64,000 bases of DNA from Soonwooa sp032078105 (GCA_046269235.1 JBJZOS010000004.1:1-64000); one strand, 5' to 3'; shown: positions 26,684 through 34,485, numbered from the stretch's first letter. Notes: generated from the letters alone by a model not told the origin. Numbers and translations: made by a program.

Positions 26684-27326
26684 TTGATGATTGGTATAGA
26701 ATTGTTAAATACTCTTTTTTTGAAATCATTTTGGCGCCCAAGCTTTCCAAATGCTCGCTATGGACTTGACAATCGATTAAATCGAATTCGTCATTATGTG
26801 TTTTACAAAAATTTATAAAACCAGCTTTGGACGCATTACTAATTTTAGAAAACATACTTTCCCCACAAAAGACACGCCCGATTTTAATACCATAAAATCC
26901 ACCAACCAATTCTTCGTTTTGCCAGACCTCAATGCTGTGGGCGATGCCAACTTTATGTAGTTCAATAAAGGATTTTATTAAATCATCATTAAGCCAAGTT
27001 CCATCTTGGTCAGGTCGATAAGTTGTTTGACAAGCCTTTATCACAGCTTCGAAGTTTTTGTTTTCAGTAAAACTAAAAACATTGCGATTCAATATTTTTG
27101 ACATCGATTTCGAAACCTTTAATTCATTCGGTACTAAAACAAATCTCGGATCGGGACACCACCACAATATTTCCGAATCTTCGTTGTACCAAGGAAAAAT
27201 CCCTAACTGATAAGCAAAATACAAACGTTCTGGACGTAGATCTCCACCAATAGCAATAACGCCATGGTCAGGATTATACAACATCGGATCAGGAAACGAA
27301 ATATCGTCGGTGTCTAGTCTAATCAT
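26673..27326 (-). CDS. aat: Leucyl/phenylalanyl-tRNA-protein transferase
   Basis: 217 residues with the family core FAYQLGIFPWYNEDSEILWWCPDPRFVL (residues 33-60), YRPDQDGTWLNDDLIKSFIELH, HSIEVWQNEELVGGFYGIKIGRVFCGESMFS and DCQVHSEHLESLGA. It adds Leu or Phe from aminoacyl-tRNA to proteins with N-terminal Lys or Arg, marking them for ClpS/ClpAP. It overlaps the DMT permease gene by 11 bases. Confidence 0.96.
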   Translation of the reverse strand: MIRLDTDDISFPDPMLYNPDHGVIAIGGDLRPERLYFAYQLGIFPWYNEDSEILWWCPDPRFVLVPNELKVSKSMSKILNRNVFSFTENKNFEAVIKACQTTYRPDQDGTWLNDDLIKSFIELHKVGIAHSIEVWQNEELVGGFYGIKIGRVFCGESMFSKISNASKAGFINFCKTHNDEFDLIDCQVHSEHLESLGAKMISKKEYLTILYQSSNVE

Positions 27327-27335
27327 TGGGATAAA

Positions 27336-27361
27336 AAAATCCTACTTGTTAGCAGGATTTT
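27336..27361 (-). terminator. Terminator of the DUF3127 gene
   Basis: AAAATCCTAC and GCAGGATTTT pair with one wobble in the 56-base gap between the DUF3127 gene and aat. It would end or attenuate minus-strand transcription before aat. Confidence 0.6.
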
Positions 27362-27382
27362 ATTTTAGTTGTTTTCTTTTGC

Positions 27383-27757
27383 TTAGAAAGGAAGGTCGTC
27401 TTCTTCGTCTTCGAAAACATTTGTGTTTTGACTAGAACTTGCAGGAGAGCCAGCTGCAGATGTAGGCTCATTAAAGTTACCACCATCTAGTTTTTCGATT
27501 CTCCAACCGTTAATAGAGTTGAAATATTTAACTTCTCCTTGTGGCGAAGTCCACTCGCGTCCTCTTATGTTGATAGAAACCTTCACTTTATCTCCTTCGT
27601 TGTAGGCATTAAGCAAGTCAACTTTTTCTGAAAGAAATTCGATATTAATTGGCTGTGGATACTGTTCCTCAGTTAATAATACCATTTCTTTTTTTTGAAA
27701 ACCACTTGCAAATGTCTGTAAATCAGAAAGTTTTTTAATAGTGCCTTGTAACTCCAT
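27383..27757 (-). CDS. DUF3127 protein with SSB-like acidic tip
   Basis: 124 residues. Residues 1-90 form a small beta-rich DUF3127 domain (GTIKKLSDLQTF, KKEMVLLTEEQYPQPINIEF, GDKVKVSINIRGREW), resembling an OB fold. A Ser/Ala/Asn-rich linker follows, and the last residues are EDEEDDLPF. That end is very like the DDDIPF tail by which SSB recruits repair and replication proteins. It is therefore a plausible nucleic-acid-binding or SSB-mimicking protein, but no activity is known to me. It is monocistronic upstream of aat. Confidence 0.82.
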   Translation of the reverse strand: MELQGTIKKLSDLQTFASGFQKKEMVLLTEEQYPQPINIEFLSEKVDLLNAYNEGDKVKVSINIRGREWTSPQGEVKYFNSINGWRIEKLDGGNFNEPTSAAGSPASSSQNTNVFEDEEDDLPF

Positions 27758-27864
27758 GTTAAAATAAATTTATGTTGGTAAAGGTAATAAAAACGAAAAT
27801 AGATTAAAAATTTTTGGGTCTAAAAAAGGTGAAGAAAAAAAAATATTAAAAAGTTTAAAAAAAA

Positions 27865-27897
27865 TTTGGTTGGTAAAATAAAAAGTCTCTATATTTG
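27865..27897 (+). promoter_or_regulatory. Promoter of the tRNA operon
   Basis: TTTG (27865-27868), 21 bases, then TATATTTG (27890-27897): a good Bacteroidota promoter about 38 bases before the first tRNA. Confidence 0.75.
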
Positions 27898-27935
27898 CAA
27901 CCACAAAACAACAGGTAAGAAGTTCTTTAAATAAA

Positions 27936-28017
27936 GCGGATGTGGTGTAATTGGTAGCCACGCCAGACTTAGGATCTGGTGCTTCACGGCGTGGGGGTTC
28001 GAGTCCCTTCATCCGCA
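27936..28017 (+). tRNA. tRNA-Leu (anticodon TAG)
   Basis: 82 bases. The acceptor arms GCGGATG and CATCCGC pair perfectly. The anticodon stem CCAGA/TCTGG encloses CTTAGGA, so the anticodon is TAG. A long variable arm (TGCTTCACGGCGTG) makes it a type II tRNA, and the T arm is GGGGGTTCGAGTCCCTT. CCA is not encoded. It is the first of three tandem tRNAs. Confidence 0.95.
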
Positions 28018-28021
28018 CTAT

Positions 28022-28097
28022 GCGAAAATAGCTCAGCTGGTAGAGCACAACCTTGCCAAGGTTGGGGTCGCGGGTTCGAATCCCGTTTTTCGCTCCA
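28022..28097 (+). tRNA. tRNA-Gly (anticodon GCC)
   Basis: 76 bases including an encoded CCA. The acceptor arms are GCGAAAA and TTTTCGC. The D arm is AGCTCAGCTGGTAGAGC, the anticodon stem CAACC/GGTTG with loop TTGCCAA, and the T arm CGGGTTCGAATCCCG. It starts 4 bases after the upstream tRNA-Leu. Confidence 0.95.
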
Positions 28098-28103
28098 CAC
28101 CAT

Positions 28104-28187
28104 GCCCTGGTGGTGGAACTGGTAGACACGCAGGACTTAAAATCCTGTGCCTCTTTTGGCGTACGGGTTCAAGTCCCGTCTGGGGTA
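28104..28187 (+). tRNA. tRNA-Leu (anticodon TAA)
   Basis: 84 bases. The acceptor GCCCTGG pairs with CTGGGGT using G-U wobbles. The anticodon stem CAGGA/TCCTG encloses CTTAAAA, so the anticodon is TAA. A long variable arm (TGCCTCTTTTGGCG) and the T arm ACGGGTTCAAGTCCCGT complete it. No CCA is encoded. It is the last tRNA of the operon. Confidence 0.95.
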
Positions 28188-28194
28188 CATAAGA

Positions 28195-28227
28195 AGACTG
28201 ATAATCATTGATTATCGGTCTTTTTTG
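28195..28227 (+). terminator. Terminator of the tRNA operon
   Basis: GACTGATAATC and GATTATCGGTC pair with one wobble and are followed by TTTTTTG, immediately after the last tRNA. Confidence 0.85.
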
Positions 28228-28336
28228 TTTTTAGGATACGATGTTTTTTCAAGCTTATATTTTGTAAGTTCAATAAGGTCTTAACAACTATTAAAGTTCC
28301 TGATTACTGACAAATGATTATCTTATTTTTGAAAAA

Positions 28337-28360
28337 AAAAGTCCTCAAAAGAGGACTTTT
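28337..28360 (-). terminator. Terminator of the histone-like gene
   Basis: AAAAGTCCTC and GAGGACTTTT form a perfect ten-pair stem with an AAAA loop, 21 bases past the stop of the 58-codon gene on the minus strand. Confidence 0.85.
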
Positions 28361-28381
28361 ATAACTTGAACGATTCAAAAA

Positions 28382-28558
28382 TTACTTTTTAGATTCTTCT
28401 ACAGAAACTTTTCTGAATTCTTTGAATAATTTTGTTAATTCTAAAGCTGATTTTCTAGCTCTTGCTCCAGCAGCTTTATTCCCTTTTTCTTCTTGTAAAC
28501 TAGCATCAGTTTTGAAAGCTTCGATTTCAGCATTGATCTTTTCAATAAGTTCTTTCAT
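28382..28558 (-). CDS. Small histone-H1-like DNA-associated protein
   Basis: 58 residues, read directly from the minus strand: MKELIEKINAEIEAFKTD, then EEKGNKAAGARARKSALELT and LFKEFRKVSVEESKK. It combines an acidic N-terminal helix with a Lys/Arg/Ala-rich GNKAAGARARKSA motif, as in the short histone-H1-like proteins found throughout Flavobacteriia. It probably binds DNA or the nucleoid; that role is inference from the family. It has its own strong promoter at 28583-28613 and terminator at 28337-28360, so it is a highly expressed single-gene unit that length filters easily miss. Confidence 0.88.
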   Translation of the reverse strand: MKELIEKINAEIEAFKTDASLQEEKGNKAAGARARKSALELTKLFKEFRKVSVEESKK

Positions 28559-28582
28559 TGTAAATTATTTTAATTTGAGCTT

Positions 28583-28613
28583 CAAATATAGAATTTTGTT
28601 TGATTTCACCCAA
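28583..28613 (-). promoter_or_regulatory. Strong promoter of the histone-like gene
   Basis: On the minus strand TTG (28611-28613) is followed after 20 bases by TATATTTG (28583-28590), a near-consensus Bacteroidota promoter ending 24 bases before the ATG. Confidence 0.8.
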
Positions 28614-28949
28614 TTTTTTTTCAATAAAAATGATGTCCTAGCGCGTTATTTAGGGGATTTTCTATTAAAAAACTTATTTTTATTGTGTGTTTTAACTTCT
28701 GATTTTATATTTAATATGTTTTAACTATTGTTTTTTTTAATCTTTATAAATGTTGTGCTTATATTATATTTGATGTAGATCTTATTAATATTTTGTAAAG
28801 TATTTAATAAAAACATTTTATTATTAATTATTTGTTGCAATATTACACGAGAAGCTAATAAATTATAACTGACATGAGACACGTTGCTTTTGCTGAGTAG
28901 GTTTATTCGTTGCTCAGCGCTTCTATAAAGACTTTTCCTTTTTATCGAG

Positions 28950-29735
28950 TGCCAAATGCTTAGAGACGCTACAACAAGATACAAGTATCACCAGTTCGAT
29001 TGCTGTTTTTTTTCGCGACATTTCTTATAGAAATCAGCATATTGATATTTTTTTGTGGCGTTTTGCTGCTTGGTTTTTTAATGTTTTTGTTTTTTTAAAA
29101 AACACAGACGTCATAAAAAAAGTGCGACCGCTGAGATTATTAGATTAAAAACTGAAAATGAATTTTTAAATAAGAATTTAGATTCAAGACGTAGTTAGCA
29201 ATATTCGCTAACACAATCGCTATTTGAAGCACAAGTTATTGGTTGCTCTCCCGAGGTTAGAGACGCTTTAATAACGATTAAAAATAGAGTGTCAAATTTA
29301 GGAAGGATGCATAATTAATTAACATCATGGTCTAACCAAAGCCAACTGCACATTAGAGATTATATGTCTATAGATGCAGGTTTTGTTAATGGGAAGTCAC
29401 ATCATGTTGATTTAAGATTTAGTGTTAATCATAATCCAAAACTAGAGGTTGAGAAACTTGCCATTATTGGACTCATCGTTCATGAGTTGATGTCAATTGC
29501 TTTTGCGCATCAACCATAGGGAGAAGAACGTCTAAAAGTTAATGTCAATGTAAAACAATAGGCTGGTAAGTTAGCTGTTGATGTTAAAGAAATGGTGTTA
29601 AAAATTTTTCGGAGATTGATTTTAGAAATTCTCCTTCTTTAGGATTAAAATGCCCATGGAGCTCAGTAAGCAAATAGAAGCTTCCATTTACCATGTGCAT
29701 TAAAAATTGGGACGCATTATCAGTTCCAGATCCCA
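28950..29735 (+). pseudogene. Decayed HisKA_2-type sensor histidine kinase
   Basis: The plus strand retains a broken kinase. A hydrophobic segment (about 28995-29095, LLLGFLMFLFF) is followed by the linker EIIRLKTENEFLNKNLDSRR. Next comes SLFEAQVIGCSPEVRDALITIKNRVSNLGRMH, the second half of a HisKA_2 dimerisation domain, and then an HATPase N-box-like stretch LAIIGLIVHELMSIAFAHQP. A frame change near 29600 leads to FRNSPSLGLK, like the G2-box end. In-frame stops interrupt it at DSRRS*, RMHN*, AHQP* and VKQ*. The H-box itself is deleted. It fills most of the 1.26-kb gap between the histone-like gene and the metallopeptidase gene. Confidence 0.75.
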
Positions 29736-29757
29736 AATTAAGTTATTTTTACATTTT

Positions 29758-29796
29758 AATAAAGCCGCGCAGAACGAAGTTCCGCGCGGCTTTATT
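29758..29796 (-). terminator. Terminator of the metallopeptidase gene
   Basis: AATAAAGCCGCGC (29758-29770) and GCGCGGCTTTATT (29784-29796) are perfect 13-base inverted arms with a 13-base loop. The stem is strikingly GC-rich compared with its surroundings. Confidence 0.85.
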
Positions 29797-29822
29797 AAGA
29801 CGACAATTTGTTAAAAGACTTT

Positions 29823-30680
29823 CTACTTCAAAAGAGCGTTAAATGTATCACCTTGACGAATATCGCCTGTATTATAACCCTTCATGAACCATTCTTTACG
29901 TTGTGCAGAAGAGCCGTGGGTAAAAGCTTCTTGATTGACATATCCGCTTGATCTTTTTTGGATGTTATCGTCACCAACAGCTTCGGCTGCGCTAATTGCA
30001 GACTCGATGTCACCTGGTTCTAATATCTTTTCACGGTTGTCGGTTTGTCTTGCCCAGACACCAGCATAGAAATCCGCTTGTAGTTCGGTTGCAACCGATA
30101 CACGATTCATTTCAGCTTCGGAGTAGCGTCCGCTTTGTCTAAGTTGATCTACTTTTTTTGTTGTTCCTAATAAAGTTTGTACATGGTGGCCAACTTCGTG
30201 TGCCATAACATAAGCGATCGAGAATTCGGTTACTTTTGCACCAAAGCGCTGTTGCAGTTCGTTAAAGAAGCTCATGTCCATATAGACTGTTTCGTCGGCA
30301 GGACAGTAGAATGGTCCCATTGCTGCTTGTGCTGTACCGCAACCAGAGCGCGTTACGTCTTCGAAAAGTACAACGTGTGGTTTTCTATAAGTCATTCCGT
30401 TTTGTTGGAAGATCTGTGTCCAAGTTTTTTCGGTCTCGGCGGTTACCATCTCTACAAATTCACGAACTTGAAGTTCTTGTTGGTTAAGTTGCCGTTGTTC
30501 GGTCTGTTGTCCGCCTGAGTTAATTGCAGTTCCTAAAATTGCTGATGGGTCGCCTCCTAAAAAGAAAACAATGGCCGCAATAATTAAAGTGCCCAATCCG
30601 CCACCAACTAATAGTCCGCCACCGCCGCCTGAGCCGCGTCTGTCGTCAACGTTGTCACTTCTATCGTTAGTCCATTTCAT
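29823..30680 (-). CDS. Neutral zinc metallopeptidase (YpfJ family)
   Basis: 285 residues from MKWTNDRSDNVDDRRG, the usual start of this family. An in-frame reading ten codons longer is not supported. A Gly-rich cytoplasmic stretch precedes one membrane helix (about residues 22-40). The extracytoplasmic domain contains GCGTAQAAMGPFYCPAD, the zinc/catalytic motif HEVGHH (161-166), and a downstream ELQADFYAGVWA segment supplying the third ligand. It is a putative membrane-anchored peptidase with unknown substrate. It is monocistronic with a strong terminator. Confidence 0.92.
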   Translation of the reverse strand: MKWTNDRSDNVDDRRGSGGGGGLLVGGGLGTLIIAAIVFFLGGDPSAILGTAINSGGQQTEQRQLNQQELQVREFVEMVTAETEKTWTQIFQQNGMTYRKPHVVLFEDVTRSGCGTAQAAMGPFYCPADETVYMDMSFFNELQQRFGAKVTEFSIAYVMAHEVGHHVQTLLGTTKKVDQLRQSGRYSEAEMNRVSVATELQADFYAGVWARQTDNREKILEPGDIESAISAAEAVGDDNIQKRSSGYVNQEAFTHGSSAQRKEWFMKGYNTGDIRQGDTFNALLK

Positions 30681-30712
30681 AGTTTGAAAATTTATGTGAT
30701 AAAAGTACAAAA

Positions 30713-30738
30713 AAAATGTAGGTGAGAAACCTACATTT
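30713..30738 (-). terminator. Terminator downstream of ribH
   Basis: AAATGTAGGT and ACCTACATTT form a perfect stem followed on the minus strand by a T-run. It lies beyond the repeat that follows ribH. Confidence 0.7.
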
Positions 30739-30772
30739 AATTTTATTCTAAGAACGTGGAAAATCGTCTAAA

Positions 30773-30866
30773 ATAGCCCTGATGGGAGCAATTGTTTGAG
30801 CTCGTTGTAATGTTTGGATTTGCTTTGGCTACAACAGCGAGTGCGGACAGCGGGACTAATAGCCAA
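30773..30866 (-). repeat. Dispersed intergenic element, copy D
   Basis: ATAGCCCTGATGGGAGC at one end and GCGGACAGCGGGACTAATAG at the other are the reverse-complement counterparts of the ends of copy B (TAGTTCCGTCTTCCGC and CCGCTCAAGCCGGGCT). An inner GTTGTAA/TTGGCTACAAC region can pair. It lies between ribH and its terminator. Confidence 0.5.
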
Positions 30867-30895
30867 AAGTACATGCTATTGTCCTGCTCCAAAAA

Positions 30896-31378
30896 TTATA
30901 CTTTGTTGTTAAACTGTATCATTTTGATAGCTGTAACAGCTGCTTCGATGCCTTTATTGCCCAATGTGCCGCCACTTCTTGCAATAGACTGCTCTTTGGT
31001 ATCGTCTGTTAAAACGCAGAAGATGGTTGGTGTCTTTGTAAGGGTGTTACAGTCTTTGATGCCGTGCGCCACCGCCGAACAAACGTAATCGAAATGCGGT
31101 GTCTCGCCGCGAATAACACATCCAATAGCGATAACAGCTGCAAAACGGTTAGACTTGCACATTTGCATTGCTGCAAAACTAAGTTCGAAAGCGCCAGGAA
31201 CGTAGAATACTTTGATGTTTTCTTTACGAATGCCTTCTTTGTGGAGTACTTCTAAAGCGCCATCGCGCATGTTGAATGTTACGAAATCATTCCACTCAGA
31301 AACAACAATGCCGATAGAATATTCATCGGCATTTGATAGGCTGAGTGGCTTGTAATCGGAAAGATTAACCGTTGCCAT
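30896..31378 (-). CDS. ribH: 6,7-dimethyl-8-ribityllumazine synthase
   Basis: 160 residues with VVSEWNDFVT, the substrate loop VPGAFELSFAA, GCVIRGETPHFDYVC carrying the catalytic histidine, and GTLGNKGIEAAVTAI. It condenses ribitylaminouracil with dihydroxybutanone phosphate in riboflavin synthesis and usually forms a 60-mer capsid. It begins 2 bases after the YfgM-like gene on the minus strand, so the two share a transcript. No FMN riboswitch is visible. Confidence 0.97.
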   Translation of the reverse strand: MATVNLSDYKPLSLSNADEYSIGIVVSEWNDFVTFNMRDGALEVLHKEGIRKENIKVFYVPGAFELSFAAMQMCKSNRFAAVIAIGCVIRGETPHFDYVCSAVAHGIKDCNTLTKTPTIFCVLTDDTKEQSIARSGGTLGNKGIEAAVTAIKMIQFNNKV

Positions 31379-31380
31379 GT

Positions 31381-32082
31381 TTAGTAATATTTAGTCATTT
31401 CAATATAAGCATCAGACTGACCATTGTCGTAGTCTTGATATTTCTCATCGATTGTTGCAAAGTATTTTTTAGCTTCTGCCTTTTTGTTAAGAGACAATGC
31501 TAACATACCTGCTTTTTTTGTAAAATAGTAAGTTGTATAAGCATCCTTTGACGCCGTTGCGGCTTTGTCCATATTAGCCATTGCATCGTCGCTACGGTTA
31601 AGGTTAGCAGAACAATCTGCCATTGCGCCATACTTCATCGCCATTAAAGTCTTATTGTCGCTGCTGAATTTGTCCAACAGGTCATAAGCTTTTTGGAAAT
31701 TTCCTTTTTTGAATTCGATAAGTCCTGCGTTATAAGCCGCTAACTTACCAGCATCGGTAGCAGAATACTCGTTGTAAGTCCCAACGAAACCAGGATTTGC
31801 TGCGCTTTTTCCTCCTAATGCTAAGTCGTTATCACCTTTGGAAAGGTTAGCTTGAGCTGTTAAGAATGCTTTAGTCGCTTCTTCGTTTTGAGGTCCTACT
31901 ATAAATTGTTTATAACCAAAAAATCCTAAAACTGCAAGGATAAGAACACCGAAAACAATACCAACTGTTTTAGAATGCTTCTCCAAGCCTTGTTCTACAT
32001 TGAAAGCCTTTTGGTCTAAGTCTTTAAAAAACTCTACGGTTTCTTTACCTTCCTCGATTTGTTTTTTATTTAAGTCTGCCAT
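31381..32082 (-). CDS. YfgM-like membrane-anchored tetratricopeptide protein
   Basis: 233 residues from MADLNKKQ. An in-frame reading 17 codons longer runs into the upstream gap and lacks family character. A cytoplasmic N-terminus, then one helix (about residues 40-58, VGIVFGVLILAVLGFFGYKQF), precedes a TPR-rich periplasmic domain (YNAGLIEFKKGNFQKAYDLLDKF, KAEAKKYFATIDEKY). This is the YfgM layout. In Proteobacteria YfgM works with PpiD at the SecYEG exit, and a PpiD-like protein is encoded at 14345-16492. It is upstream of ribH by 2 bases, and apt precedes it by 70 bases. Confidence 0.82.
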   Translation of the reverse strand: MADLNKKQIEEGKETVEFFKDLDQKAFNVEQGLEKHSKTVGIVFGVLILAVLGFFGYKQFIVGPQNEEATKAFLTAQANLSKGDNDLALGGKSAANPGFVGTYNEYSATDAGKLAAYNAGLIEFKKGNFQKAYDLLDKFSSDNKTLMAMKYGAMADCSANLNRSDDAMANMDKAATASKDAYTTYYFTKKAGMLALSLNKKAEAKKYFATIDEKYQDYDNGQSDAYIEMTKYY

Positions 32083-32152
32083 ATTTTTTATATAATCGAA
32101 ATGCAAATTTAATGCTTTCCGTGTGATATGCAAAAAAACTGCGTTTTATAGA

Positions 32153-32689
32153 TTAATATTTTAAAATTGAATAAATATCTGCGTTGAATTTTTCAAGCTT
32201 TTTGGAGCCGTTAAGGTCTTCCAAAGAAATTAAGAAACTGAATTGTGCTGGGATGCTGCCTTGCTTTTCTACCAATTTGGCGGCCGCTTCTGTTGTCCCA
32301 CCCGTTGCTAAGAGATCGTCGTGGATGAGCACGCGCTGTCCTTTTTGTAGCTGGTCAGTTTTCATCTCAATTTCTGAAGTGCCATATTCTAAGTCATAAA
32401 CTTGTCCAATAAATGGTGGTGGAAGTTTTCCTTTTTTACGAATTAAAACAAATGGAACTTCTAACGCAACCGCAATTGCAATCCCAAAAAGATAACCACG
32501 ACTTTCGATACCACAAACAACATCGATTTTTCCTTTGCTAAATTCTACAAAATCTTTAATAACCGCTTCGTAAAGTTTTGGTTGTAAAAATATTGGGGAA
32601 ATATCCTTAAACTGAATGCCTTCAATAGGGAAGTCTGGGATATTGGTTATCGTTTTTTCTAAATCGTGGATAAGATCCGAAGATGCCAT
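32153..32689 (-). CDS. apt: Adenine phosphoribosyltransferase
   Basis: 178 residues. The PRPP-binding motif VLIHDDLLATGGTTEAA lies near residues 122-138, and the substrate hood has FPIEGIQFKDISP and GIESRGYLFGIAIA. VLIRKKGKLPPP is the flexible loop. It salvages adenine to AMP in the cytoplasm. It lies 4 bases after a lipoprotein gene on the minus strand. Confidence 0.97.
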   Translation of the reverse strand: MASSDLIHDLEKTITNIPDFPIEGIQFKDISPIFLQPKLYEAVIKDFVEFSKGKIDVVCGIESRGYLFGIAIAVALEVPFVLIRKKGKLPPPFIGQVYDLEYGTSEIEMKTDQLQKGQRVLIHDDLLATGGTTEAAAKLVEKQGSIPAQFSFLISLEDLNGSKKLEKFNADIYSILKY

Positions 32690-32693
32690 TTAA

Positions 32694-33902
32694 TTATTGT
32701 TTTTTAGATGAGTTAATTTTGTAGCTTGTGATTTTCCAGCCGTTAGATGTAGACTTAAGTCCATAGGTTACATTAAGTGAGGTCACGTTACCATCTTTAT
32801 CGGTTACATCGTAGTTGGCGTTGATGGTTGATGCATTGTCTTTTGTAACTGGGGCAGAAACCGAGTTAACCTTTACACTTTTAACAGATCCAAAGCCAGA
32901 ATTTGGATTTGAGAACTTGTCATAACTTCCCCAAGCTGGGTTGTCAGCATTGTCAAAAGCAGCTTTATAATTTTGAGCGTTAAGATTGCTCAAGAATTTT
33001 GAAACCGTTGATTTTGGATCGCCAGCTGGTTTGGTTGGCGTTGTAGACGTGGCCGGTGTTGTTCCTGTTGATGGATTTTCAGTGGCATTTGTTGGATTCT
33101 CTGGGTTGTTTGGATCCAATAAAGTAGGATCTGTTGGTTCTGGAATATCGGTAGAAGGCGCGGCTTGTAAAATTGCACGAGGATTAAATTCTATTCCAGA
33201 TTTAATCATTTGATAGACTTTCTTAGCGGTTTTTACACTAATCTTAACTTCTAATTTGTTGTCAACAATACTTGCCACAGGAAGAGAAGAAAATTTAATA
33301 GTAAAACCTTTGAAGTTATTGTCCTGCATCATGTTTTTTGCAGTTTGCAATTTGTTTCCGTTACTGAAAACTTCAAGCGTTGTTTCTAGACCTGCTCCTG
33401 TAAAATTTATTTTTTCACCCTTTTGATCAACTAATTGCGGAACAACAACAACCGCTTTTGGACCAGTGATGCTGTCTGACATCGCAGGACGAACAACAAT
33501 GTTAAGTTCGCTAGCTGTTACGTCGTTCGGGTCAACTTCCGAAGCTTTTTCATCACCAAAGATATTCATCGTTCCTAATGACGGTGGAGCAGTGCTAGAC
33601 CAAGTAATATTATTTTTTTGAGCAACTTCGTCCGCCATTTTCAAAATTTCAGGAACTTTTTTTCCGTTAAGAAGTTTTCCTAAAGCTTCAATTTCTGCAA
33701 TATCGCCATCGGCCTCTACACCGAAAGTTTTAAGAATATATAAAGCTTCATTGAATTTTATCTGTTTAAGCGTTGGTAGCGATGATGTCATATCGTTGAT
33801 ACTTTCTTGGAAAGCCTTTCTGTTAGCACCATCTACACTTGTTTTTTTACAAGACATCACAAGGACTAAACTTGCAAATAAAAGGTAACGGAAGAATTTC
33901 AT
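32694..33902 (-). CDS. Modular lipoprotein with Pro/Thr-rich linker
   Basis: 402 residues. The lipobox VMSC is at residues 15-18 and the mature start is CKKTSVDG, without the acidic export tag, so it may face the periplasm. Residues 20-250 form an unrecognised domain with helix-rich and beta-rich parts. A linker of about 45 residues made of P, T, N and E (TDPTLLDPNNPENPTNATEN onward) follows. The last 110 residues look like an NTF2/DUF4878-type module (STVSKFLSNLNAQNYKAAFD to GWKITSYKIN). It is upstream of apt by 4 bases. A TAATTTTG box at 33996-34003 gives a ~95-base leader. The function is unknown. Confidence 0.75.
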   Translation of the reverse strand: MKFFRYLLFASLVLVMSCKKTSVDGANRKAFQESINDMTSSLPTLKQIKFNEALYILKTFGVEADGDIAEIEALGKLLNGKKVPEILKMADEVAQKNNITWSSTAPPSLGTMNIFGDEKASEVDPNDVTASELNIVVRPAMSDSITGPKAVVVVPQLVDQKGEKINFTGAGLETTLEVFSNGNKLQTAKNMMQDNNFKGFTIKFSSLPVASIVDNKLEVKISVKTAKKVYQMIKSGIEFNPRAILQAAPSTDIPEPTDPTLLDPNNPENPTNATENPSTGTTPATSTTPTKPAGDPKSTVSKFLSNLNAQNYKAAFDNADNPAWGSYDKFSNPNSGFGSVKSVKVNSVSAPVTKDNASTINANYDVTDKDGNVTSLNVTYGLKSTSNGWKITSYKINSSKKQ

Positions 33903-34060
33903 ATCTATGTTTTTTTGTTAGAAATCTAATATACAATAATTATTGTTAATCTTCTATATTGCAATGTTTTGCATGAAATAGAATGTTAGATGCTGCAAAA
34001 TTACATCATTTCTTTTTGCGTTAAGCATATTAAAAAAACTATTTTTACAAAAATTATAAA

Positions 34061-34477
34061 ATGATGTCCAATACTTTGAAAGTTGAAATACATAGTTTCT
34101 CATATAAAAAGGGAGGTATACCTAAAGATAAGTCTGGGAATGGTGGTGGATTTGTCTTTGATTGTCGTGGGATTCTTAATCCGGGGCGTATCGAAGAGTA
34201 TAAAATCCAAACAGGTAATGACGTTGCTGTACAAGATTATCTGGAAGAGAAAACGCAAATGCCAGATTTCTTAAACGCTATTAAAACTATCGTTTCTATT
34301 AATATTGAAGATTATTTAGCACGAGGTTTCGAGAATTTGCAAATTAATTTTGGTTGTACTGGTGGACAACATCGTTCGGTCTATTCAGCGATAAAAATTG
34401 CAGAATTTATTAAAGAAAAATATCCTGAGGTTATAGTTGTGATTAATCATGATGAGCAACCACAACTTAATAATTAA
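34061..34477 (+). CDS. Stand-alone RapZ C-terminal domain protein
   Basis: 138 residues matching only the C-terminal half of RapZ: VEIHSFSYKKGGIP, FVFDCRGILNPG (like FVFDVRFLPNP in RapZ), and INFGCTGGQHRSVYSA (Cys99 to His104). In E. coli this domain binds glucosamine-6-phosphate and the GlmZ/GlmY sRNAs. The N-terminal P-loop kinase domain is absent, and no kinase gene lies just upstream. It is followed 8 bases later by a MurU-like nucleotidyltransferase gene, which suggests a role in sensing or handling amino-sugar phosphates. RNA binding is not established here. Confidence 0.82.
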   Translation: MMSNTLKVEIHSFSYKKGGIPKDKSGNGGGFVFDCRGILNPGRIEEYKIQTGNDVAVQDYLEEKTQMPDFLNAIKTIVSINIEDYLARGFENLQINFGCTGGQHRSVYSAIKIAEFIKEKYPEVIVVINHDEQPQLNN

Positions 34478-34485
34478 TTGATTTG

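Noticed and set aside
27770..28129. Minus-strand reading frame with GIRTRDPNL- and GLEPPRREAPDPKSG-like text
   Set aside because: It is antisense to the three tRNA genes. These strings are the well-known artefact of translating tRNA T-arms backwards.
28721..28984. 87-codon minus-strand reading frame
   Set aside because: It is AT-rich, with no domain, next to the decayed kinase. It looks like non-coding flank.
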